A stretch of DNA of 19,340 bases, taken from assembly GCF_000611645.1 (NCBI RefSeq), contig NW_014013559.1, positions 1 to 19,340 of the forward strand. The letters are read 5' to 3'. Under the pieces are notes generated by a model. That model made no database searches. It was not told the DNA's origin and saw only the letters and a list, made by a program, of their open reading frames with translations. Positions 1 through 10,989 of the stretch are shown piece after piece (the first letter of the stretch is position 1; each line of letters opens with the position of its first letter). The position numbers were made by a program, and so were the translations under genes. Source of the stretch: Monoraphidium neglectum (lineage: Eukaryota; Chlorophyta; Chlorophyceae; Sphaeropleales; Selenastraceae).

Positions 1-119
1 GCGCGGGCGCGGCGGACGCGGGCGTCGTCAGCCGCGCCGCGCCAGGCGGCGAAGGCGGCCCTGAGGCTGACCTCCAGCATGCTGGCCAGCCTGTCCGCCA
101 CCCGGCGGTACTTGCGGAC
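1..119 (-). CDS. SFI1-like gene exon 37 (cut by the left edge)
   Basis: Residues 2967-3005. Anchor AFAAWRGAA lies 29 after ALTAW, which supports the weak-looking acceptor CCAAAAAG before 119. The frame is still open at base 1, so the protein continues beyond the window. Confidence 0.72.
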
Positions 120-3100
120 CTTTTTGGGTGCGGTTTGAGGTTGAGGAGTGGCCGGCTGAGCAGCACACAGATGACGCGACCAGCAACCACGCTGCCAGGA
201 GGTGATTCACTTGACAGGCGGCCACCAAACAACTTCAATTACCCCACCCAGCCACTAGGATGCGGGCTGTTCAGCTCTTATGTTGACCATGTCAAGATTT
301 TGAGATCTGAGATGTGAGATCTGAGATCAAGACCAAAGCGCCTGCCGCCGGCCCTCACCTGCACGCGCCAGGCCGTCAGCGCGGCGGCCAGCGCAGCATG
401 CGCGCGGCGCCGCGCGATCTGCTCCCCCATGGCCAGCGCCTGGCGTATGGCGCGCTGCTTGTGCGCAAACGCCACCTCCTTCATCACGCGCAGCTGCAGT
501 GGAGGGCGGCGCAGTTGTCTTGAGCGCTCGCTTCTGACAAACACAAGCACCAGTAGCAACGTCTTCCAAGCGCGGCACCTTGGACGTATTCTGCTGCATC
601 CCCAGTACGTTTGCGGCGGGGTCCCCCACACATCCAGCCAGCCAGCATGAAGCGCACCTGAGTGTACCACCGCCATGAGAAGAAGACCCGCTCCAGCACC
701 CCTCTATTCACCACCGCTGCCGCCTCCCGCACACGGGCCCCCTTCTCCGCCCGCACCGCCGCCCACGCGCCCCACTCGCGCAGTACGCGTAGCATGACCG
801 TGCGCCGGCGGTGGCGGGCGGCGCGGGTGAGGGTCTGCCACGAGCAGAGGGTGCTGGTGGCGGCGGCAGCTGCGTGGTGGTGAGTCAGCTCGGCCAAGTG
901 CTGCCGATCCTCCGCCAGCATGCGGGCGGCCTGTGTGAGTGTGAGTGTGTGTGTGTGTGTGTGTGCGTGTGCGCGTGCGCGTGCATGCGTTCATGAGTGA
1001 AACGATTTGTACTGCCTTGCCTTGCAGCCTCCCCACTTTGATGCGATCATCCATACAACTTGAGATGGGATGTCACGAGTGGAAAGCAATCCCTCGCAAC
1101 AATGCATTAGACTCAACAGGCGCTCACGCTGGGCCCAGACCCGCCAGCACTGCACCACCCACCTGCACCCAGTGCCTGAGCGCAAGGCACCCCAGCCGCC
1201 GCACGCGCCAGTGCAGCGCGACCTTGGATATGCGGCGGTAGTAAGCGAAACGTCCCCACGCCGCAAGCGCGCGCCCGGCGCGCCGAGCCGCCGCCATCTG
1301 CTCCGCCGCTGCCAACAGCTCCCTCTTCCGCCGCACGGCCGCGACGCCCGCCGGCCACGCGCGGCGCAACACGAAACGCGCGGCGGCGGCCGCGTGGTGC
1401 GCGGCTGCCTTTTCCAGCTTCGCTTCCTCGTGCGCGATGAGCCAGGCGCCGAGGGCCCGCACCAGCAGGCGGGCGCAGCGGAACGACGCGGCGCGGCGCG
1501 CGAGGGCGGCGCGGCGCGCGGCGGTGCGCCAGGCGGCGAGCGCGGCGGCGCCGTCGGTGCGGAGGTGGCGGGCGTGGAAGTATGCCAGCACCGTCCTGAG
1601 AGTGAAATTTGCAGGCACCAACGTTGTAAGCTGGTCAAAACCTTGCAATGTAAATTGGTCAACATATCCTGAGCGTAACCCTTGACCATCAGCTGTCTTG
1701 GGCCCAGCCGCGAGCTTTCTGACATAAGCTGGCCTCATCACCCATCAGGCCTGACGCCGCGATCCGCCAACAGCCGGCGCCGCGCGCTGACACCGGATGA
1801 CATCAGCAGCTGCGGGCAACCGCACCTGTGGTGGTGGCTGTACTGGGCGAAGTCGTGCCACCAAGCCAAGCCGCGGCGGGTGTGCTCCAGCCGGAACCGC
1901 GAGAGCAGCGCTTGGGCTCCGGCCTCTTTCCCTCTCGCCTCCTGCGGTGCATTTTGGCGGCGTGCATGTTAGCAGAGCGCGACTGCTGGCAGCAGCGGGC
2001 AGGTTGCGACCTGCTACATGCGTTGGCTCCTTGCATGTGGCCGCAGCTGAAACCAAAGTAGGTCTTTGTCCCCATATGTGGGAAATAGGCAAGGGGTGAT
2101 GCACAGCACGCAAATGTCGCGTGGCGTCCTTAACCAACCAATCAACAACGCCCGCAAAGAGCGGCTCTCACCTCTCCCAAGGCATTCCAGGTGTTGAGCG
2201 CCCGCGCCAGCGACGCGCGGCCCCAGTGCAGCAACGCCCGCTGCACCGCCTGGCGCTTGCAGCGCCGCGCCGTGGCGGCCGCGCGCCAGCCCCTGGGCAA
2301 ATCGGCCGCGCGGTGGCGACGGGGACAGTGACGCAACGGAATGCAAGGGCGCCAGACCAGGAGGTGGGAAACCTGCAGCCAGGGTCTGGAAGAGGAGCTT
2401 CGCCATCACAGCGCCCGCCCTTCCCTCACCAGAAGCCCGCGTAGAGGCGCCGCAGCAGCATGTGCTTGACCACGGCCTGCGCCTTGGCACGCAGCGCGAG
2501 CCGCTCGGATGCGAACTCGCGCCAGCGGTTCAGCGCCAGCAGCGCGGCGCGGTGGCGCAGGCGCGCAAGCGCGACCTGCGGGGGCGCCGGCAGGTGTGGT
2601 GAGCGTGAGCATGAACAGGTCAGCCTAAAAGATTGCTGCTGAATCCGCGTCAAAACATCCATCTTGCATGATCTCAAGAGCAGGTCCCGCCGCCACGTCA
2701 GGCCTGTGAGTTCATCAGCCGCCAGCCGACCTGCAGGATGCCCCGCTTGCGCCGCCTCGCCGCCGCAGCGGCCCGCCACCCCGCCAGCGCCGCGGCGAGC
2801 TTTGCGTGCGCCATACGCATGACCGCGTGGTGGAGCATGCGCCGCTCCGCGCCCTGCTCGGCTGCGTTGCTGCGCCACGTGGCCAGGGCTTCGCGAGTCC
2901 GGCTGCGACGCGCCTGCACGGCAGGTGTCCATGAGAACGACACCACTCAAGCAAGAGCACCGCGAGCTGGCTTGCACACCCAAACCAGGAGGCTGCCACG
3001 AGGGCTGATGCTCAAACCTGAAATACATGCAAACGCTTGCCCCTGAAGGCACGCTGCCGCCCTGCACCACGCAAGTGTGTTGCATCTCCCTCTGCGGCCG

Positions 3101-6100
3101 CTTGCAAAGCTGCTGCGAAGCCGCCACCCACCCGCGCCTCCAGGTCTTCCAGCCGCCGCCTCAGGGGCGCCAGGAAAGACGCCACCCGCCGCCAGCCCAG
3201 CACAACGCTGCGCTGCAGGGTGCTCGACCTGCTCGCAGCAGCAGCATACGACAGGCCGCGGCAGCACAAGAGGCAAGCATTTGCGAGCGTGCGGCGCCAA
3301 ACAATGTGCCCGGGCCTGGTGTATGGTTGTGCACCCTCTGTGATTGTTTGAGTCCCATCTCTGAGGAAGCCAAAGTTATCACTCCCATCCCGAGGAATGA
3401 CAGCACACGGTCACATGTGTGTGCGTGCTCACCTGAACGCCAGCGCGACACCCACTAAGTGCCGCATGCGCTTCTCGCGCCGCGCATGCGTCAGCCACGC
3501 GCTGAGCGCGTTGCGCTGGAGGGTGTGCGTCCAGAGGAACACGGCGGCCGTCAACTTGCGGGCCGCAACCTGCGGGGGGCGTGTGGTGTGACAGATGTTT
3601 CTGACAGGTTGCTGCTGGCGCGACCAGCCTAGTGCGTTGCGTACCTCAGGGCCTCCACAGCAGACGGAGCCTGGACTGATGTAAACAACGCGCGTGAATG
3701 GGCAACAAGCAAGCTGTGCTGCAGGATTTCACCCTGCGGCCCGCGCCAAGGCGCACCTTGCTCTCCCACACCTCTGTTGCCCACGCCCGCAGCACCGCCG
3801 CTGTGGTCGCCGCCGCCCAGTGCCGCTCTGCGGCCCGCCTCGCCTGCGCCCGCCGAACGGCGAGCCCCAGACCGATCAGCCCCCTGAGTAGCAGCGACTT
3901 ACGCCTGTGAGCGTCCGCGCGCGCTGCCAGGGCGCGTGCGCGGGCCGCCCCCGAAGCCGCGACCCGCCAGGCCTCCAGGGCGGTGGCGGCGCGCCAGGTG
4001 AGCCAGCGGTGGACGACGGCGCGGCCGGCGGTGGCGGCCGTCGGGTCGTCTTCCAATATAAGCTCGAGCTTCAAGAGTGCCTGACATGTATGGTTGTGCC
4101 AAAGAGTATATCATGGATTGCTAATCAAGTGAAACGAGCATTAGTGATTGTGGTTGGTGCTGCACCACGAGAGGCGCATGCTTTTCAAATTGAAGCAGGC
4201 GTGCAGGTGTGGTTATTTGGTGTTTGTGCACCAATGCGCGGCGCGGGCGGGGTCATGCATGGGCCTGTGCACGCTTTGCGCAGCCACCCAAAGGTGTGGT
4301 TCCTTGTCCTGTGGCCTCACCCTTCGCCAGTAAGCCTGCTCGGCTGCTGCGCGCCGCCACTCCGCAAACGCGCCGCCCAGCGTCCCGACCAGCATGCGCC
4401 GCATGATGAGCGCCGCGCCCGCCATGCGCTCTGCATGGCGCCGCCACGCCGCCAAGCAGCGGCGCAGCTCCCGCAGCGCGCGCGCCACGACGAACTCGTG
4501 CAGGGCACGGCTGCGCAGCACGCGCGCCCGCCATGCGCCGAGCACCGACGTCAGCGCTGTCACGCGGGCGCGGGCGTCTGCGCGTGTCCGCATCGCCGCC
4601 GACCGCTCGAGCCGCAGATGGGCCGCCGCAGCCGCGTCTCGCCATACGAGCAGCACGGCACGCATGCGCCGCGAGCCGGAGTACTCACGGGCAGCCGCAG
4701 TCTGCCGCTGCTTCGCGGTCGCAACCATCCACAGGCCCATGCATGCATCCAGCACTGCATGGCGCCTGTGCGCCCGTGCGGCAGCCCATGCAGCGCGCCG
4801 CGCTTGCTGCATGCGCACAAATGCGCGCCATGCACTCCATGCAGAGGCCGCCGCGGCGCCGCGGCGCGCGGACGCGACGCGCGCCGACTTGGAGCGCAGC
4901 GACGCTGACCTGGCGGCCGCTGCCTGCCAGCCATGCAGCGCGCGCGTCAGGCGCAGGCGCCGCATGCGCCGTGCCGCGCGCGCCGACAGCTCCCGTTTGC
5001 GCGCCGACCAAGCAGCGGCGACGCGCCACCCCTTGAAGCTCGATGCGACGAGGAGCCCGCCCCAGCGCCCGCTCACGACCGCGGCGGCAGCCCGGCGCCG
5101 CGCGGACGCTCGCGCCGCGCCGCGCCACACCGCGAACGCCCGCGCCCGCGCGCCGCGCTGCACCTGGCTGCCCGCGCGCAGCGCGCGCCGCCGCATCTCG
5201 GCACGGTCGCGCGCGCGCTCGCGCCAGCCCGCGAGCGCGGCGGCGAGGAGCTTGGACTGGATGCGCGCCGCCGCGGCGTCCGCGACCGCGCGGCGCGCCG
5301 CCATGTCCTGCGCGACGCCGCGCCAGGCCACCAGCGCCGCCGCCAGCTGCTGCGCCGACCAGCGGCTTGCGAGCGCCTCCAGCGCAACCCTGGAGTTGAC
5401 AAAGTGATGGCATGCAGGCGCAGCGGCGATCACACAGCTTAGGGTGCGCCCTTTGGAAGACAGGGTTGGCTTCCAGGCCAAGGCGCCGACACGTCCCCAC
5501 ATCATCAAATCACCCAGTCTTGGGAGAAGGCAGCCCCACGCACGTCGCTGTTGTGGAGCGCACCTGTGCCTGCGGCGCTCGTGAACCAGCCGCGTCCACG
5601 CCCCAAACGCCGCAGACACGTGCAGGCTCCGCCACCTCAGCGCCACCTGCCGCCCCGCCCCCTCGCGCCGCGCCGCCCGCGCCGCCGCGCCGCGCCACGC
5701 GCCGAACGCCGCGGAGAGGTGCAGGTTGCGCCACCGCGCGGCGGCGCGGCCCTCGAGGGCGCGCTTTTGGGCCTGCTCCTGTGCCACTAAGCGCCATCCG
5801 CCCAGGCACATGGCGAGGGTGCCGCGGTTCCATCTAGAGGAGAGCGCCGCGTGCAGCGCGGTGGCACGGCGCACGGCGCGGCAGCGGCGGGCCCAGGCGC
5901 GCAGGACGCCTGCGGGGCGTGCGCCGGGCCCGAGGGCCGGCGCGTTGGCGTGACTTGCTGAGGGAGCCTAATGCGACGTGGCAACCCATGTAGATGTCAT
6001 GCCAGGACAGAACGCATCAAGCAGCCCCAGCCCCTGGTCAAGCAGCCCCGCCCTCGCCTCTGAGGGCACCAGCCAACCCGCGACAGCGCAGCAGCAGGAC

Positions 6101-9100
6101 GCAACTCACCCGTCTGCCGCCGCCGCGCCCAAAAAGCGTCGGCCTCTCGCAGCCGCGGCTCAAAATAGGCGAGCTGCCGCCACTCTTGGAGCGCGTTCCA
6201 GGCCAGGCGCCTAATTGCGCTCGTGCGTGAGGCCAGGCATTCCGTCGGCGTGAAGTGAAAAGGCAATGCATTCATTACCTTCTGGTATGGCGCACGCCAC
6301 CAGTTGCAAGCTCATGCGACCCGCTCTGCTGACCTGGACACCACGCAGGTCAACGGTCACCCCTGGTCAAACGTCAGCGAGGCAGCCGCGCACCTGTTGC
6401 AGCGCGTCAGCAGCTCGAGGGCGCCGCTGCGGATGTGGGCGGCGTACGCCATCTGCTCCCGCCACGCCTCAAAGCACCTGCACCCACGGCAGCAAAATGG
6501 AACCGACCTCTGACTTGTGAGCAGACCTTGGTGCATCAATGCAGGACCGACCAACTACTCTGCTGGTTGCTGCACCAAAGCACGCATTCTTACATCAACA
6601 CATCCGTATGCACTGCAGCTGCGAGCCCAACCCACCTCGCCACCCGCGCGTCGTTCCAGCGCGCCACCGCCATGCGCGCCATGCGCGACCGCACCGCGTG
6701 CAGGTGCAGCGCGCCGAGCGCGCGGCGCAGCACCGCGGCGCGCGCGGTCGCGAGCGCGGCGTCGGCGCCGGCCAGCAGCTGCCGCCGCCGGTCCATCGCC
6801 TCCTGGGCGTTTGCAGACGGGATGACGCGGCAGAGTGCCGATTTGGCGTCGCCCTTTTTGCAAGCAAAGGCACCCATTGATCATGTGAAGGGCATAAGCA
6901 GAGGCTGACAAGTCCCTTCCAATGCCTGCTGGAGTGGTTTTAAGTCGTTACCCCCCCATCAACCTACAAGCCGCACGACGAGTCAGGCGCGCGTGTTTTT
7001 GCAGCAGCAGTCGCGCTCACCCTCCATGCCCCCCACGACTTGCGCACGAGGCCGGTGTCCAGCCGCCGCGCTGCGCCGTGCACGACCTCCCGCTTGCGCC
7101 GCCGCGCCGCCGCCCCCAGCCGCCACGCCTCCAGGGCGAGCGCCAGCGCCCGCAGCCGCGCGGCGCCGCTGACGGCGCGCGCGGCGCGCGCGCGGGCGGC
7201 GCGGCGCCACCAGGCGCGGAAGGCCTTGCGGAGGGTCGCGGACGACCAGGAGATGCGCGCCACCTCCTTCGCCTGCCGCATGTACGCGCGAGTCTGGGCG
7301 GCCTGTTTGCAGTCAAGTGTGGTGACATGGGGGAGCGGGGCGGGGAGGGGCGGGCAGGGGAGTAAGAGCGGCGTCAGCCAAGGATCAGGGGCGGCGGAAA
7401 GCCGCTTTTGCCGACAGAGACCGAGGCATGGAAAAGGGTAGCCCGGGGGGATATATGGTTTGCAAGAACGCCCAATGGGCAGAGAAGAGACAAGCAAGTG
7501 CGTTGATCCCATGCGAATAGTGGGAGGGAACCGCTCTGCCGCACCTTGCGCCATTGGTCAAATGTGTGCCCAAGCCTGTTTTGCCGCTGGCGCCCCATGG
7601 CCCACTCAGCCCGCTGCCGCCCCTCCGCCTTCCGCCGGGCCCTCAGCCGCCACGCCGCCACCGCCACGGCCAGCACCCGCCCCCGCCGCCACGCGTCCGC
7701 GCCCGCCGTGCCGCGACGCTCGTGCGCCTGCAGCCCCGCGCCGCGCCGCCACGCCGCGAGCGCCGCCACGAGCGCGGCGCGCCGCCAGTGCAGCAGCGCG
7801 TCCTGCAGCGCCGCGCGCTTGGCGCGCCGCCGCGCAGCGCCGGTCTGCCAGCCCCAGAAGGCGCGCGCGAGGCGGCCGCCCACCCAGTGGTGCTCTGCTC
7901 TGAATGCCAGGTCCCTGTGGGATATGGACAGCGGTACAAACTGCCGCCACGCCGCCCAGGCCTCCCACAGCACCTGGCAAGGTGGTGGGTGGGATCAGAT
8001 CGATCACACGTTGTAAATACGCTTGTATTCATGTGGATATGTTCACATGATTGATCCGGAATGGAACGGGGTCAGGGAGCGACGGCGGCACAGTAGCATG
8101 TGGATGGTGAACGCCAGCAGGCTGCGCAGCACGCACAGCAGGGTGGGTGGGGGACGCAGAGCGCGATTGTGTGAGCCAATGCCGCCGCGCCCACCTTCAA
8201 GCGCGTCCGCCGCCGCAGCTGGACCTCCGCCGCCGCCAGCCCCGCCCTCCGCACCGCCCATGCGCGCCACGCGGCGAAAGCGGTCGAGAGCGAGCGGGCG
8301 GCGAAGCGCGCGGCGACGGCGCGCGCGACGCGGCGGCGCGTGACGTAGTCGCGCCACTCGTTGAAGCACTGCAGGTGGGGCCAACAGAAGGGGCAGAGGT
8401 TGCGTTCCAGCAAGGCACAGTGAGAGCAGATCCAAGCAAGCATTTGTCACACGTGTGATGCTGGTTGATGAGACGCCCAACAACGTGACGCTCCAACAAC
8501 GAAGCACCTTCGCTTTGATTGTGGTCTTCAGCAAAGGGTTTGCGCGGCGCTCCACCATGGCTGCACAACTGCTGGCAATCGCTCCTGCCCCTGGGCGTGC
8601 CAAGTAAGCTGCAAAGGCTCTCGCCCCCCTCTCTCCCCCCCCCCCATGCGCACCCGGGTCAGGGAGCCGTTGGTCCAGTGGCCGAGGGCGCGCCCGATCC
8701 GCTTCGCCTTGACGCGCCTCTGGCGAGAATAGGCGCGCCACGCGGCAAAGCACAGGCGGCGGCGGTTGCCGCCCCAAAGCATCAGCGCCCTGCGGGAGAG
8801 TGGGTGTCGCGGCCGGCTTGGTAGGCCCACCGATGTGCCTCTGCTCACACGGCACAAAGGGCCATGGTGAACAGATCAGATCAGTGGCATCATATCAGAT
8901 GAGTCAGATCAGGTCAGGTCATGATGATGGCTTACCTCATCATGCTGCCCTCCTTCCACGACTTGAACCTGACGCGGTCCTGCCACCCGCCGAGCGCCTG
9001 CGCCAGCAGCGCCCGCCGCTGCGCCGCGCCGTGCGCCGCGAGCACGCCGTGCCACTCGGCCGCGTCGCGCGCGCGGCGGCGCCACGCGGAGAAGCAGGCC

Positions 9101-10915
9101 GCGAGCAGCCCGCGCGTGTAAGCAGCCCTGGCCGCGCGGGAGCGGCGCTTCCGGATGGCATTGCCCCTGGGATGAGGGCGAATCAGGCATTCGCGACAGC
9201 GATCAGTTCACCTCGCAAGCAGCAACAGAAGCAAAGCAGGGGGTGAACTGGGCGCGGGTCTGCGGTGCGATGGTGTGCTGTGTTTGGCGCCAAATTCCGC
9301 ATGGCAGAGCATCAAATTGCGACGCGAGGCCGCACCTGAGCTTGCCGAAAGCCCAGGCCATCTCCCTGCCGAGCAGCGCGGCCACGTACGCGCGCGCGCG
9401 GCGGTGCAGCGCCGCCCGCGTCAGCGCCCACTCCTTCCACCACCCAAATGCCTGCGAAGCGCGCGCGAGCGGGACGGAACCAATGCTGTCGAAGCAAGGG
9501 ACAACCCTGCCAGCCTGCAAATGCCTGCAGTCCTTAAACCATTTCAGCTGCAGATGCCAGCACTGGCTGTCGCACATCTCCAACCGTGTCCCCTAGCCGG
9601 CCGGCCCGCCAGGCTGGGATCATTTTTGGCTGAATCAGTAAATTTCGGCCCTGGCGCCACCTTTGCCGTGTTGAGGTTGCTCCAGTGCAGCAGCGCCCGC
9701 ACGAGCACCGCCCGCAGCCGCGCGCGCCGCGCGGCCTCGCGGCGCCACCCTTTGAACGCGCCGTCCAGGCGGCTGACAGTGTGGTATACATCGGCCCTGC
9801 GGCGGTTGCGGCGGTTGCGGCGGTTTGCAGCGACTGAAAAGGGGCTGTTGGCGGGACGCACTGAAAAAGCTACACGTACATGAGGAAGACGGTGCGGCGC
9901 GCCCACTAGCTCGCTCTTGCCAATCAAGAACGTTCAAGCAATTGAGGGAGCCGGGCGCTGAGCGCAGAGCACCCACATTTCGACGTGCTGCCGCTTGATG
10001 CGCCGCCGCCTGGCCTCGGCGATCCATGCCTGCATCAGGTCTGCGTTGAGCCGCTGCTGTCTAGGGGAGAGGGAGGCAGCAATAGAGACGGCGAGGGGGT
10101 CAGTGGGGGGCGCGACCGGCCCAACGGGATGGAAGACGGGCGGCTGCTCTGTGCGGATGACTTGAGAACCGCGGCGAGGCGGCGACACTGCCCGGCACGG
10201 CCCCCAGAAACACGCTCTCCTGGCCCCCTGAAACAACGGGGCAGTGACAGGGCCTCAAGACTCGGCCGGCGGAGCGGGAGTGCGGCAAGGCGACCGCGTC
10301 CGCCCCCGCCCACCTCGCCGCGGCGAAGAATGCCGCCCGCTGCCGCAGCTCCGCACCCTCCGCCCAGTGGCTGGCGAGGGCGGTCAGGCCGGCGTCCAGC
10401 AGCCGCACCGCGCAGTAGGCATCCGCGCGCACGCGCCGCAGCCGCCTGGGTGGGCGCAAGCACCGTGTGATGTCAAGAGGGTGTTGGAGCGTGTGCAGGC
10501 CTGGTGATGACTTGGTGGCCGGTACAAACGGGACCAAGTGAATTCACACTCAACGGGCGGCGCAGACCCTGATGTTACTGGGCTGCCGGCACGTTGTATA
10601 TAAGGCGTGGATGCGGCGCCGCGCCAGAAGCCCCGTCCAGCGGTCGCGGGCACCCGCGCGGGCGCCCCGGCGCACTTGAGGCGCCAGCCCTCCAGGCGGA
10701 GGAGCCATGCGGCCATGGCGCGGCGTTTGAGGGCGCGCTCCGCGTGCAGCAGCGCTGAAAGGGCCTTCATCTGCTTGGACACCCTGGAGGCATTATGGTC
10801 GTGTGTAATTGTAATTGTGAGTGTGTATGTAATGGGCTTGTGCGTGTGACTGACTGTTTGATGGTGTGTTATTGTGTAATTATGTGATTGCGTGTGTGTG
10901 TGTGTGTTTGTGTAG

Positions 10916-10989
<74 letters not shown>

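Noticed and set aside
3645..3670. A possible 26-nt mini-exon with a good acceptor and the donor AG|GTACGC between exons 27 and 28
   Set aside because: Including it shifts the frame. Skipping it joins exon 27 to exon 28 in phase 0 with exactly 33 residues between anchors.
3907..4908. Long plus-strand open frame (333 codons) opposite exons 26-27
   Set aside because: Shadow of the GC-rich minus-strand exons. Its composition is Arg/Pro/His-rich and follows no repeat or domain, while the minus strand carries the SFI1 register.
9971..9976. Donor GTGCTC at 9972 for exon 14
   Set aside because: It would put exons 14 and 15 out of phase. GTGGGT four bases earlier restores frame and the 33-residue spacing.
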